This document shows, piece after piece, positions 9,159 to 18,125 of a DNA stretch of 64,000 bases. Both the position numbers and the translations under genes were made by a program. This DNA comes from Aliiglaciecola sp041538045 (GTDB lineage: Bacteria; Pseudomonadota; Gammaproteobacteria; Enterobacterales; Alteromonadaceae). The stretch covers positions 372,001 to 436,000 of the forward strand of contig NZ_JBGOSE010000001.1 of NCBI RefSeq assembly GCF_041538045.1, given 5' to 3'. The notes under the pieces were generated by a model. That model did no database searches. It had not been told where the DNA came from and worked only from the letters and a program-made list of their open reading frames with translations. The stretch's first letter is position 1, and each line of letters starts with the position of its first letter.

Positions 9159-10072
9159 TAGAAATATCCTTCCATCTTTTTCTTCTCCATAGATCCTGAA
9201 GAGTCGTGATCAATCACTCTTCCTTGGCGTTCAGAAGTTTTCGTCAATAACATTTCTTGGATAACTTCAGGTAGGGTATCAGCTTCAGATTCCACCGCCC
9301 CAGTTAATGGGTAACACCCTAACGTTCTAAATCTGACCGAGCGCATTTCAGGCACTTCACCTTCTTCCAAAGGCATACGGTCGTCATCCACCATAAACAA
9401 TACACCGTCTCTTTCAACCACAGGTCGTGGTTTAGCTAAGTACAATGATGGAATTTCAATATTCTCTAGATAAATATATTGCCATATATCTAATTCGGTC
9501 CAATTCGACATAGGGAACACACGAATGCTTTCGCCTTTATTGATTTGTGAATTATAGATATTCCACAACTCTGGGCGTTGGTTTTTCGGATCCCAACGAT
9601 GGTTATCATCACGGAAAGAATAGACTCTTTCTTTTGCACGGGATTTTTCTTCATCACGACGTGCACCACCAAAAGCAGCATCAAATTTATATTTGTTTAA
9701 TGCTTGTTTTAATCCAGCGGTTTTCATGATGTCGGTATGCTTTGCACTACCATGGGTGAATGGACCTACACCCATATCAATACCTTCCTGATTAATATGT
9801 ACTAATAAATCAAGATCATGTTTCTTAGCCATCTTGTCACGAAACTCTATCATTTCATGAAATTTCCAAGTGGTATCAACGTGTAACAAAGGAAAAGGAA
9901 TTTTACCAGGCGCAAAAGCTTTGCGGGCAAGATGTAATAGGACTGAAGAGTCTTTACCTACCGAGTAGAGCATTACTGGGTTATCGAATTCTGCAGCAAC
10001 CTCTCTGAAAATATGAATACTTTCAGCCTCAAGCTGTTTCAAATGAGTCACTGACGGAATAGAGTTAGTCAT
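9158..10072 (-). CDS. cysD: Sulfate adenylyltransferase subunit 2
   Basis: CysD is the catalytic PP-loop subunit of ATP sulfurylase, partner of CysN. It has 304 residues (E. coli 302). The PP-loop motif SVGKDSSVLLHLARKA lies at residues ~37-52. Also present are GGARRDEEKSRAKERVYSFR and the C-terminal RTLGCYPLTGAVES and SERQGRVIDHD motifs of the PAPS-reductase/CysD superfamily. It is the first gene of the five-gene minus-strand operon cysD-cysC-cysQ-cysN-SLC13. The 185 bases upstream hold its promoter and the putP terminator. Confidence 0.95.
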   Translation of the reverse strand: MTNSIPSVTHLKQLEAESIHIFREVAAEFDNPVMLYSVGKDSSVLLHLARKAFAPGKIPFPLLHVDTTWKFHEMIEFRDKMAKKHDLDLLVHINQEGIDMGVGPFTHGSAKHTDIMKTAGLKQALNKYKFDAAFGGARRDEEKSRAKERVYSFRDDNHRWDPKNQRPELWNIYNSQINKGESIRVFPMSNWTELDIWQYIYLENIEIPSLYLAKPRPVVERDGVLFMVDDDRMPLEEGEVPEMRSVRFRTLGCYPLTGAVESEADTLPEVIQEMLLTKTSERQGRVIDHDSSGSMEKKKMEGYF

Positions 10073-10184
10073 GTTTAATTTCCACGTAAATTCAAGCGTT
10101 AGACAAAATACTTATATGCATAGAACCATAACATAGATAACGGCATTATAGGTATGACCATTTACTATATTTAGCAACAAAATG

Positions 10185-10213
10185 GTTTAAAAAAACAAAA
10201 AGCGAACCGCTTG
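10185..10213 (-). terminator. Probable terminator of putP
   Basis: Read on the minus strand, AAGCGGTTCGCTT forms a 5-bp stem with a 3-base loop and is followed by a run of Ts broken by one G (TTTTTGTTTTTTT). It lies ~45 bases after the putP stop and ahead of the cysD promoter region. Confidence 0.6.
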
Positions 10214-10257
10214 TAAATAAACTGATCGCTAAATGTAATTTTTATGTGTTAATTGTT

Positions 10258-11769
10258 TTATAAATTCTTTAATTCGCGATCAACAGCATCGAATGTCTCA
10301 TTGATGGTTTTGTTTGGTTTCGCTGTTAATAAACTAACCACCACGGTGAAAACACAACTGACTATAAAACCAGGGACAATTTCGTAAATAACATCGCTTA
10401 ATGCCTGTCCATCTATTGTTAGGTCGGCAAAAATCCAAATAAGTACAGTTATTGCACCTGTGATCATTCCAGCTAACGCGCCAGCAAAAGTCATTCGTTT
10501 CCAATATAAGCTGATAATAACTAAGGGGCCAAATGCGGCACCGAAGCCAGCCCACGCATTACTCACAAGGGTCAGTACTGTGCTATCGCGGTCGTATGCA
10601 AGTAATACCGCTACAAATGCAACTAGGGCCACTGAGATACGGCCTACCAGAACGAGTTCTTTTTGACTGGCACCACGACGCAAAAATGCTTGGTAAAAAT
10701 CACCCGTTAAGGAACTTGAGGTAACCAATAATTGCGAAGAAATTGTGCTCATGATTGCCGCTAAAATTGCAGCCAGTAAAAAGCCACCCACAAATGGATT
10801 AAATAAAAGTTGGGATAAGACGATAAAAATGGTTTCAGGATCTTCAATATTAGCTTGTGTCTTACTCATATAAGCTAGACCAAACAATCCTGTAGCAACG
10901 GCACCGGCCAAGGACACTATCATCCAACTCATGCCAATACGTCTAGCTACTTTCATGTCTTTAACATGGCGAATTGCCATAAATCGAACAATTATGTGTG
11001 GCTGTCCAAAATAACCCAGTCCCCAAGCTAACAATGAGATTATGCCGATAGCAGATAGTGCCTGTCCTGTTGAAGCATTAACCCATAGACTCATCATATT
11101 CTCGCTTACGCTAGATATTTGCTGAGTCACTTCACCTATGCCGCCCACTTCGAATAGCACCACAGCAGGAACCATGATTAGGGAAACAAACATGATGCAG
11201 CCTTGTACAAAATCGGTCATGCTTACCGCCAAAAAACCACCAAACAAGGTATAGGCAACTACAACACCAGCAGTCACATACAGACCGGTTTCATAGGTTA
11301 AGCCAAAAGAAGATTCGAAGAGTTTGCCGCCTGCTACTACGCCGCTTGACGTGTAAAGAGTAAAAAATACGATGATTACCACTGATGAAATCACACGGAG
11401 TAAACGACTTTTATCTTCGAATCGGTTTTCAAAATAATCGGGTAGGGTAATAGAATTATTTGCTACTTCGGTATAAACCCTTAGACGTGGTGCCACTAAA
11501 ATATAATTAAGAAATGCACCTATGGTTAATCCTGCTGCGATCCAGATGCTAGATAAACCAGATACATACATTGCTCCTGGCACGCCCATTAACATCCAAC
11601 CACTCATGTCTGATGCACCTGCCGATAAAGCCGTTACTTTAGGGCTCAATGTCCTACCACCGAGCATGTATTCTGTCATGTCGGAAGTAGACTCTTTAAA
11701 GGCGTAAAGACCTATTCCTAGCATCACGATAAAATACACAGTTAGTGATATGACTGTACCTAATTCCAT
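10258..11769 (-). CDS. putP: Sodium/proline symporter
   Basis: PutP couples Na+ entry to proline uptake at the inner membrane. The product is 503 residues, matching E. coli PutP (502), with about 13 helices of the SSS family. It has the N-terminal motif GGRTLSPKVTALSAGASDMS that carries Na+/proline contacts, then SGWMLMGVPGAMY, and the typical AILAAIMSTISSQLLVTSS segment in helix 8-9. It is a single-gene unit with its own terminator, divergent from elaA across 160 bases. No putA gene is visible in this window. Confidence 0.92.
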   Translation of the reverse strand: MELGTVISLTVYFIVMLGIGLYAFKESTSDMTEYMLGGRTLSPKVTALSAGASDMSGWMLMGVPGAMYVSGLSSIWIAAGLTIGAFLNYILVAPRLRVYTEVANNSITLPDYFENRFEDKSRLLRVISSVVIIVFFTLYTSSGVVAGGKLFESSFGLTYETGLYVTAGVVVAYTLFGGFLAVSMTDFVQGCIMFVSLIMVPAVVLFEVGGIGEVTQQISSVSENMMSLWVNASTGQALSAIGIISLLAWGLGYFGQPHIIVRFMAIRHVKDMKVARRIGMSWMIVSLAGAVATGLFGLAYMSKTQANIEDPETIFIVLSQLLFNPFVGGFLLAAILAAIMSTISSQLLVTSSSLTGDFYQAFLRRGASQKELVLVGRISVALVAFVAVLLAYDRDSTVLTLVSNAWAGFGAAFGPLVIISLYWKRMTFAGALAGMITGAITVLIWIFADLTIDGQALSDVIYEIVPGFIVSCVFTVVVSLLTAKPNKTINETFDAVDRELKNL

Positions 11770-11929
11770 TGAAAATCCTTTGTTTTTTAATATTTATCTC
11801 TATATTCGTTGATCTATGCTAACAAGCATAGCGGTGGCATACTAGGGGCACCCTGATCCGCCGTAAAAATATTATTACAGTCGAGTTTCTTTAAAGTTCA
11901 ATATTTAGGCAAAATGAGCTCTTAGTTTT

Positions 11930-12379
11930 ATGAATTATTGTTTTTATACATTTGCACAATTAACCACTATTCAGCTTTATCAAATTTTACGCTTACGCCA
12001 GAACGTTTTTGTTTTAGAGCAAAAAAGCTTCTATGACGATATCGATAATCTCGATCAAGAAGCTAAACACCTTTGTGTTTATTCTGACACTCAACAGTTA
12101 CAGGCTTACTCACGTTTACGGATAGTAGGTGAGTCATCTTCGATGGGTAAAATAGAACGAGTTGTAGTAGACAGCCATGCTCGAGGCCTTGGACTAGCAG
12201 CTCAGATGATGAATGAAATTATTGCCTATTTTCAGCAACAGCAGGGCATTGAAAGTGTTTTGTTATCCGCTCAGGTTGAGGTAATTGATTTCTATAAAAA
12301 GTGGGGATTTGCCATCAAAGGAGATAGCTATGACGACGGTGGCATTGAACATGTAGATATGGTTCTGTTCTTTACCTAG
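11930..12379 (+). CDS. elaA: GNAT family N-acetyltransferase, ElaA type
   Basis: This cytoplasmic acetyltransferase of the GNAT fold has 149 residues. The N-terminal LYQILRLRQNVFVLEQ and DIDNLDQEAKHL segments match ElaA. The acetyl-CoA binding motif A is VVVDSHARGLGLAAQMM (R/Q-x-x-G-x-G/A pattern as RGLGLA), followed by VLLSAQVEVIDFYKKWGF (motif B). The substrate of ElaA is not established. The gene is divergent from putP and convergent with ychF, with a shared bidirectional terminator at 12405-12429. Confidence 0.88.
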   Translation: MNYCFYTFAQLTTIQLYQILRLRQNVFVLEQKSFYDDIDNLDQEAKHLCVYSDTQQLQAYSRLRIVGESSSMGKIERVVVDSHARGLGLAAQMMNEIIAYFQQQQGIESVLLSAQVEVIDFYKKWGFAIKGDSYDDGGIEHVDMVLFFT

Positions 12380-12404
12380 AAAACTGTCTTAGTTTGGTAT
12401 AACA

Positions 12405-12429
12405 AAAAGGCCCATTTTGTGGGCCTTTT
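12405..12429. terminator. Bidirectional terminator between elaA and ychF
   Basis: A perfect 10-bp stem AAAAGGCCCA / TGGGCCTTTT with loop TTTTG. The arms end in A and T runs on both strands, so it can serve elaA (+) and ychF (-), which converge here. Confidence 0.85.
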
Positions 12430-12455
12430 GAGTATCTGAATAACCTTGCGAGAAA

Positions 12456-13547
12456 TTAGACGTTAAAGCGGAAGTGAATTACATCACCGTCTTTAACAAT
12501 GTAATCTTTACCTTCCAAGCGCCATTTACCCGCGTCTTTGGCACCTTGCTCACCTTTAAATTCTACGAAGTTGTCGTAACCGATGATTTCTGCGCGAATA
12601 AAGCCTTTTTCAAAGTCTGTATGTATTTTACCTGCTGCTTGCGGTGCAGTTGAGCCTTCAGGGAAAGTCCAAGCTCTAACCTCTTGTACTCCAGCGGTGA
12701 AATAAGTTTGTAAAGTCAATAAGCTGTAACCTGCACGAATCACACGATTCAAACCAGGTTCGGTTAAGCCTAGCTCTTCCATAAACTCTGCTTTTTCTTC
12801 ATCATCTAATTCTGCAATTTCAGATTCAATTTCCGCACAAACAGCAACAACTACAGCATTTTCTTGTTCTGCGATAGCACGAACTTTGTCTAAATAGGGA
12901 TTGTTTTCGAATCCGTCTTCGTTAACATTTGCCACATACATAGTTGGCTTAAGCGTTAGCAAATTCATATAACTAATGGCTGCTAATTCTTCTTTTTCTA
13001 GTTCGACACCGCGTAGTAAAGTACCTTCATCTAACGCAGGTTTAATTTTTTCTAAAACTTTCATTTCGAATTTGGCGTCAGCGTCACCACTTTTAGCTTT
13101 TTTGCCAACTCTGATAAGTGCTTTTTCTACGCTTTCAAGATCAGCTAAGGCTAGCTCGGTGTTAATGACATCAATATCGTCTTGAGGATTTACTTTACCG
13201 GCTACATGCACGATGTTGTCATTTTCGAAACAACGGACTACGTGTCCGATGGCATCAGTTTCGCGAATATTAGCAAGGAATTTGTTTCCTAGTCCTTCAC
13301 CTTTAGATGCTCCAGCGACTAATCCGGCAATATCTACAAATTCCATTGTTGTTGGAATAGTGCGTTTGGGCTCTACGATTTCAGCTAATGCTGTCAATCT
13401 CTCATCAGGCACAGGGACTACACCTGTATTGGGTTCAATTGTACAAAACGGAAAGTTAGCCGCTTCGATGCCTGCTTTGGTTAATGCATTGAACAACGTT
13501 GATTTTCCGACGTTGGGCAAACCAACGATTCCACATTTAAAACCCAT
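12456..13547 (-). CDS. ychF: Redox-regulated ribosome-binding ATPase YchF
   Basis: YchF (Ola1 family) is an Obg-like P-loop NTPase that prefers ATP. It has 363 residues, the same as E. coli. The N-terminal G1 motif GIVGLPNVGKSTLFNAL, the switch with ANFPFCTIEPN, and VDIAGLVAGASKGEGLGN (G3) are present. A coiled-coil insert is followed by the TGS domain ending AKDAGKWRLEGKDYIVKDGDVIHFRFNV-type residues. The guanine-specific NKxD is replaced by NVNE, as expected for an ATPase of this family. It is the last gene of rplY-pth-ychF, 48 bases after pth. Confidence 0.95.
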   Translation of the reverse strand: MGFKCGIVGLPNVGKSTLFNALTKAGIEAANFPFCTIEPNTGVVPVPDERLTALAEIVEPKRTIPTTMEFVDIAGLVAGASKGEGLGNKFLANIRETDAIGHVVRCFENDNIVHVAGKVNPQDDIDVINTELALADLESVEKALIRVGKKAKSGDADAKFEMKVLEKIKPALDEGTLLRGVELEKEELAAISYMNLLTLKPTMYVANVNEDGFENNPYLDKVRAIAEQENAVVVAVCAEIESEIAELDDEEKAEFMEELGLTEPGLNRVIRAGYSLLTLQTYFTAGVQEVRAWTFPEGSTAPQAAGKIHTDFEKGFIRAEIIGYDNFVEFKGEQGAKDAGKWRLEGKDYIVKDGDVIHFRFNV

Positions 13548-13595
13548 TTGGTGTTCCTTAAACTATTTTGCGCTCAGATAATCCGGCGTATGCTG

Positions 13596-14180
13596 TTATT
13601 CTACTTTGAATGAGTGAAGGCGATTCATAGCCTTTTTCACATCATCTTTTAACAAAATTTCGGTACAACGCAATGCTTCATCTATTGCGGCATCGATTTT
13701 TTCTTGATCTTGTTGTGACGCTTTTCCTAGCACATGGCCGGTAACTCGAGATTTATCACCAGGATGACCGATACCAATGCGTAGTCTTAAAAAGTCTTTA
13801 AAGTTTCCTAGTTTTGATACGATATCTCTAATCCCATTTTGACTGGAACTACCACCTATTTTGAACTTTGCAATACCGGGAGGTAAATCAAGCTCATCAA
13901 AAGCAACAAGCATATTCTCAGGGGGGATTCGATAAAACCCGCTTAGGGCGGAAACTGCCTGACCACTTTTGTTCATATAAGTGGTAGGAATAAGTAATCT
14001 AATATCCTGTCCAGCACAAGTAATGCGGCCAGTATATCCAAAAAATTTGTTTTCTAATTTGAGCGTGCACCCAAATTGTCTTGCCAATGCTTCTACAAAC
14101 CATGTACCGGCATTGTGGCGTGTGTTTTTATATTCGGGGCCTGGATTTCCCAGGCCCACAATAAGTTGAATGTCAGACAA
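13596..14180 (-). CDS. pth: Peptidyl-tRNA hydrolase
   Basis: Pth cleaves peptidyl-tRNAs released from stalled ribosomes. It has 194 residues (E. coli 194). The start MSDIQLIVGLGNPGPEYKNT contains the conserved GLGNPG, the catalytic His is His22 in NTRHNAG, and the catalytic Asp is Asp95 in AFDELDLPPG. TTYMNKSGQAV (Asn70) and GGSSSQNGIRDI complete the site. It starts 5 bases after the rplY stop, and the order rplY-pth-ychF is widely conserved in gammaproteobacteria. Confidence 0.95.
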   Translation of the reverse strand: MSDIQLIVGLGNPGPEYKNTRHNAGTWFVEALARQFGCTLKLENKFFGYTGRITCAGQDIRLLIPTTYMNKSGQAVSALSGFYRIPPENMLVAFDELDLPPGIAKFKIGGSSSQNGIRDIVSKLGNFKDFLRLRIGIGHPGDKSRVTGHVLGKASQQDQEKIDAAIDEALRCTEILLKDDVKKAMNRLHSFKVE

Positions 14181-14185
14181 GCAAC

Positions 14186-14833
14186 TTATTCCTCAGGTGC
14201 AGCTTCTTCAGAATCGCCAGCTTCTGATTCTTCTTCGTCTGCACTAGGTCCTTTAGCAGTCTTAATAGTTGCTACAGCTAAGTCATGTGACTCACCTTTA
14301 GAAAGTTCAACTAAAACAACACCTTCAGGAAGCACTAGGTCTGACAAGTGAACAGTTTCACCTAGGCCAACAGGTTCTAAGTTAACTTCGATGAACTCTG
14401 GAAGTACGCCAGGTAAACAGGTTACTTCAACATCGTTCATGTGATGTTCTGCGTGACCGCCTTCAGTTTTAATTGATTCAGCTTTGTCTTCGTTGATGAA
14501 ATGAAGAGGTATATTTGTAGTTACTTCTTTATTTTTGTCAACACGCAAGAAATCAATGTGTGTAACTTTAGGCTTGTAAGGGTGACGTTGCATATCTTTT
14601 ACAAGAGCATCTACTTTTTCACCAGCGATATCAAGGGTAAGAACATGGCTATAAAAAGCTTCGAATTCTTGAGCTTGAATTACTTTATTGTGCGCTAAAG
14701 TAAGAGATACTGGGTCTTTACCAGCACCATAAAGGATAGCAGGAACTTTGTCTTCACGACGTAGGCGGCGGCTCGCACCTTTCCCCAAGTCAGTACGAAC
14801 TTCTGCATCCAAGTTGAAAATTGCATCAGACAT
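14186..14833 (-). CDS. rplY: 50S ribosomal protein L25, CTC/TL5 form
   Basis: This is the 5S rRNA-binding ribosomal protein of the long (general stress CTC) type. The start is taken at ATG 14833 (MSDAIFNLDAEVRTDLG...), 215 residues, because a GGAG site sits 8 bases upstream and the family begins here; an upstream in-frame ATG at 14944 would add 37 unrelated residues. The N-terminal L25 domain contains GKGASRRLRREDKVPAILYG, and a TL5 beta domain follows at ~100-190. It ends in a Glu/Ser/Ala-rich acidic tail common in marine homologues. It is the first gene of rplY-pth-ychF. Confidence 0.95.
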   Translation of the reverse strand: MSDAIFNLDAEVRTDLGKGASRRLRREDKVPAILYGAGKDPVSLTLAHNKVIQAQEFEAFYSHVLTLDIAGEKVDALVKDMQRHPYKPKVTHIDFLRVDKNKEVTTNIPLHFINEDKAESIKTEGGHAEHHMNDVEVTCLPGVLPEFIEVNLEPVGLGETVHLSDLVLPEGVVLVELSKGESHDLAVATIKTAKGPSADEEESEAGDSEEAAPEE

Positions 14834-15066
14834 TTTGGAACTCCAAATTAAAAAATTAAATTTTGTTGTTTCTTGCGACCAGAAACAACTTAAATACAAG
14901 CATATGCTTGCGACCCATTGAAAACGGGCGCCGAAGTCTACCACTAGACTGCATACTTAACAAGCATTTGAGGCGTTATTTCAGTTACATAGTAAGATTT
15001 TGTATCCGTAGCAAAACTAGGGTAGGTTCACCGTTTACATAGCGCTAATAATAGGAAGTAGTTTAA

Positions 15067-16440
15067 GTGATTTATCTTAAGTCTTTAATAATAATATGTG
15101 TATGTTTTGCGAATTTTAAGGTTTTGGCTGAACAAACAGCTTTAGTAGGTGGCCGCTTAATTGATGGGTTTGGACACCAGCCCATCGCTAATAGTGTCAT
15201 CCTAGTTAAAGATGGCATTATTCAGGACGTTGGCACAGTAGATACCTTGCCGGTTCCTAAGGGGTATAAAATCGTTTCTACAGAAGGGATGGATGTGTTG
15301 CCTGGCCTATGGGAGAACCATGCCCATTTGATGCTCAATGGACATTCGGATTATGTGCATTGGGATAAAGCTTATATCAATCGTTTATCAGATGAAATTA
15401 TGCCAGCAAGTGCAGTTCAACTATTACTGGCAGGGATCACCAGCGCTAGAGATTTAGGCGCCCCTCTAGAAGATACCATTAGTGTTAAAAAACGCATTGA
15501 AGATAGCTCTATACCAGGACCTAACTTATATGTGTCTGGGCCTTTTCTACAACACCAAGCCTATCCAGGAACAGAGCGCTTTCGCTGGGGAATCGACGGG
15601 GTGCGAGATGCAAAACGCAAAGTTGATAAATTGGCTGATGCGGGCATGGATATTATTAAATTAATTGATCAAGATAAAATGGCTTTAGAAGAAGCTCAAG
15701 CAATCGTCGATCAGGCCCATAAAAGAGGTTTAAAAGTTGTTGCCCATTCGCACCGGCCCAATGAAATTAGACGAGGCCTTGAAATTGGTGTTGATAACTT
15801 TGAACATACGGGACTAACCACTTCACCAGAATACCCAGAAGATATAATAACAATGCTAAAGGAGCGTACTGCTACTGGCCGTGTCGCAGGCGGTCCTTTA
15901 TTTTGGACACCCACCGTTGAAGGTTTATGGAACTATCCTACCACCGTTGCCAATCCTGAAAAATTGGACAGTCAATGTTGGAAACGTGGATTAAAAGCAG
16001 ACACTATTGCTGATATTAAAGGCTCGTTAGAAAATGTTGGTCAACTGGACTACATGCAGCTTACTCCGCTGCGTAAGCCCACATTGAAACGCAAAATAGG
16101 TCAATTAAAAGACGCCGGCGTGGTATTTCTGGTTGGAACTGATAGTGGCATTCCGGCTAAATTTCATTGTCAAAGTACTTGGAATGAAATGGCCGTATGG
16201 GTAGATGAAATGAATATAAGTGCAATGGATACTATTCGAGCGGCAACTTATTGGCCGGCTGTTATGATGGGTGTCCATGATAAAACCGGAACTGTTTCGG
16301 CAGGCAAAGCGGCGGATATTATTGCTGTTCATGGTGATGTTTTGCGCTACATCAACTTATTACAACGAGTGGATTTTGTGATGAAAGGCGGGGTGGTGTA
16401 TAAATCAGACGGCCAACCGGTGGAGGCCAACTTAAACTAA
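15067..16440 (+). CDS. Exported amidohydrolase family protein
   Basis: This 457-residue metal-dependent hydrolase is of the imidazolonepropionase-like/prolidase-like amidohydrolase group. The start is GTG at 15067, with AGGAAG upstream. The first ~21 residues form a signal peptide ending KVLAEQ, so it acts outside the cytoplasm. Metal-site motifs are HAHLM after MDVLPGLWEN, the HSHRP and FEHTG histidines, and GTDSGIP (final Asp). A second barrel-flanking composite domain ends GTVSAGKAADIIAVHGD, as usual in the superfamily. Substrate cannot be read from sequence; some relatives cleave dipeptides. It is a single gene, divergent from rplY. Confidence 0.82.
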   Translation: MIYLKSLIIICVCFANFKVLAEQTALVGGRLIDGFGHQPIANSVILVKDGIIQDVGTVDTLPVPKGYKIVSTEGMDVLPGLWENHAHLMLNGHSDYVHWDKAYINRLSDEIMPASAVQLLLAGITSARDLGAPLEDTISVKKRIEDSSIPGPNLYVSGPFLQHQAYPGTERFRWGIDGVRDAKRKVDKLADAGMDIIKLIDQDKMALEEAQAIVDQAHKRGLKVVAHSHRPNEIRRGLEIGVDNFEHTGLTTSPEYPEDIITMLKERTATGRVAGGPLFWTPTVEGLWNYPTTVANPEKLDSQCWKRGLKADTIADIKGSLENVGQLDYMQLTPLRKPTLKRKIGQLKDAGVVFLVGTDSGIPAKFHCQSTWNEMAVWVDEMNISAMDTIRAATYWPAVMMGVHDKTGTVSAGKAADIIAVHGDVLRYINLLQRVDFVMKGGVVYKSDGQPVEANLN

Positions 16441-16517
16441 TCTACCTTTACTGTTGATTAAGGTTACCCAGGAGCTCGACTTGTTTCGGGCTCATTTGTT
16501 TTTGGCGTACACTAAAC

Positions 16518-16925
16518 TTATTTAAAGTCTTCTTGACCCATTTCACTGCGACCTATCTCCGTGGCTTCTACCACTTTTAGAACTTGACCATACTGCTGAA
16601 AGGTTAATACGTCAGTTAATATGTAACCTTTTACTTGCACTATCATGCCATTTTTCAGCATTTCTTTGTTCATACCTCTGGGCATGTACTTTTTACCATC
16701 ATTTGCGTCTAAACCAAAAAAACCACCTTCCATGCCTTTGTATACAATAGTGCCGGTAATGGTAAGCATTTCTGGTTCCTCTTGTGACGTTTTGCTGGTG
16801 TTGGCTTTTTTCAATTCTATATTGGATTGAACTTCGAGTTCTGCAGGGGAGTTGGCATCGGTAGTGTCATTGCCAGAACAGCCCGCAAAAAAGACTATGG
16901 AAAATAGACAAAGTAACCTATTCAT
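16518..16925 (-). CDS. Small lipoprotein with OB-like domain, unknown function
   Basis: The preferred start is ATG 16925 (MNRLLCLFSIVFFAGCSG), giving 135 residues with a clean lipobox FAGC (Cys16). A longer frame from 16961 would bury the signal. After a ~45-residue Asn/Thr/Lys/Glu-rich linker comes a short beta-rich segment: LTITGTIVYKGMEGGFFGLDANDGKKYMP... then GMIVQVKGYILTDVLTFQQYG. This resembles small OB-fold 'MEGGFFGI' domains that cap many marine lipoproteins. I do not recognise a named family with certainty. It stands alone, downstream of the prs terminator and convergent with the amidohydrolase. Confidence 0.7.
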   Translation of the reverse strand: MNRLLCLFSIVFFAGCSGNDTTDANSPAELEVQSNIELKKANTSKTSQEEPEMLTITGTIVYKGMEGGFFGLDANDGKKYMPRGMNKEMLKNGMIVQVKGYILTDVLTFQQYGQVLKVVEATEIGRSEMGQEDFK

Positions 16926-17009
16926 TTTTATCCCATCAATATTATTTTGAACAATATACAAATATGTATAACACGATAGTTTGACAATTACATTTTATAA
17001 AAGTGCACA

Positions 17010-17046
17010 AAAAAAGCCGTTGGATTATTAAATCAAACGGCTTTCT
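17010..17046 (-). terminator. Terminator of lolB-ispE-prs
   Basis: Read on the minus strand, AAGCCGTT and AACGGCTT arms pair around an A/T-rich centre (17014-17021 with 17036-17043), with further ATT/AAT pairing inside. They are followed by TTTTTTT. It lies just after the prs stop. Confidence 0.75.
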
Positions 17047-17072
17047 TACAATTTTACTGACGTGTTTAAGGC

Positions 17073-18020
17073 TTAATACTCAAACATCGCAGAAATTGAT
17101 TCTTCATTACTTACACGACGAATCGCTTCAGCTAGCATGTTAGACAAGGTTAGTTGTTTTACTCGGCTTAATGCTTTGATGTCATCTGCAAGAGGAATAC
17201 TATCAGTGATGATAATTTCATCAATCACTGAATTTTGAATATTTTCTACTGCATTTCCAGAGAAAATAGCATGAGTCGCATAGGCGTAAACATTTCGAGC
17301 ACCGTGCGCTTTTAACGCCTCAGCAGCCTTACCTAAAGTACCACCGGTGTCAATCATGTCATCAACAATGATGCAATCACGATCATTTACGTCACCAATA
17401 ATGTGCATCACTTGCGCCACATTAGCTTTAGGACGACGTTTATCGATAATTGCTAAATCGGTGTCATTCAAGAGTTTTGCCATGGCTCTGGCTCGCACTA
17501 CGCCACCGATATCTGGAGACACAACCACTGGATTATGAAAATCACGTTGGCGCATATCGTCTAATAGTATTGGCGTACCAAATGCGTTGTCTACCGGCAC
17601 ATCGAAGAAACCTTGAATTTGTTCTGCGTGCAAGTCGATGGTCAAAACCCGGTCAACGCCTACATTCGATAAGAAATCAGCAACAACCTTAGCGGTAATA
17701 GGAACACGTGCTGAGCGAACTCGTCGATCTTGACGAGCATAACCAAAATAAGGAATTACAGCAGTGATACGACCCGCAGATGCGCGACGAAGTGCATCGA
17801 TCATTACGATCAATTCCATTAAGTTATCATTGGTAGGGGCACAGGTAGATTGAATGATAAAAACGTCAGAACCACGTACATTTTCATGTATTTCGACGCT
17901 AATTTCACCATCACTGAAGCGGCCCACACTAGCGTGGCCAAGTTTAGTATAAAGTCTATCTGCTACTTTTTGGGCGAGTTCTGGTACTGCATTACCAGCG
18001 AAAAGCTTCATGTCCGGCAC
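17073..18020 (-). CDS. prs: Ribose-phosphate pyrophosphokinase
   Basis: Prs makes PRPP from ribose 5-phosphate and ATP for nucleotide, His and Trp synthesis. The start is taken at GTG 18020 (read MPDMKLFAGNAVPELA), with GAGGAA 8 bases upstream. This gives 315 residues, identical in length to E. coli Prs; the longer frame from 18059 has no support. The flexible loop YARQDRRVRSARVPIT, the PRPP-binding signature DCIIVDDMIDTGGTL, and the C-terminal AIRRVSNEESISAMFEY are all present. It is the third gene of lolB-ispE-prs, followed by a strong terminator. Confidence 0.96.
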   Translation of the reverse strand: MPDMKLFAGNAVPELAQKVADRLYTKLGHASVGRFSDGEISVEIHENVRGSDVFIIQSTCAPTNDNLMELIVMIDALRRASAGRITAVIPYFGYARQDRRVRSARVPITAKVVADFLSNVGVDRVLTIDLHAEQIQGFFDVPVDNAFGTPILLDDMRQRDFHNPVVVSPDIGGVVRARAMAKLLNDTDLAIIDKRRPKANVAQVMHIIGDVNDRDCIIVDDMIDTGGTLGKAAEALKAHGARNVYAYATHAIFSGNAVENIQNSVIDEIIITDSIPLADDIKALSRVKQLTLSNMLAEAIRRVSNEESISAMFEY

Positions 18021-18125
18021 AAGAAATTTCCTCAGTGCGAAAGTGTTAAGGGTAACCAATGATTACATTGATTCATCGCGTTTCAGGCTTGCCGCGAGCT
18101 TAGTCTAGATTGCGTTTGTCAGCAG

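Noticed and set aside
14834..14944. N-terminal extension of L25 from 14944
   Set aside because: The added 37 residues are not ribosomal and the ribosome site and family start are at 14833.
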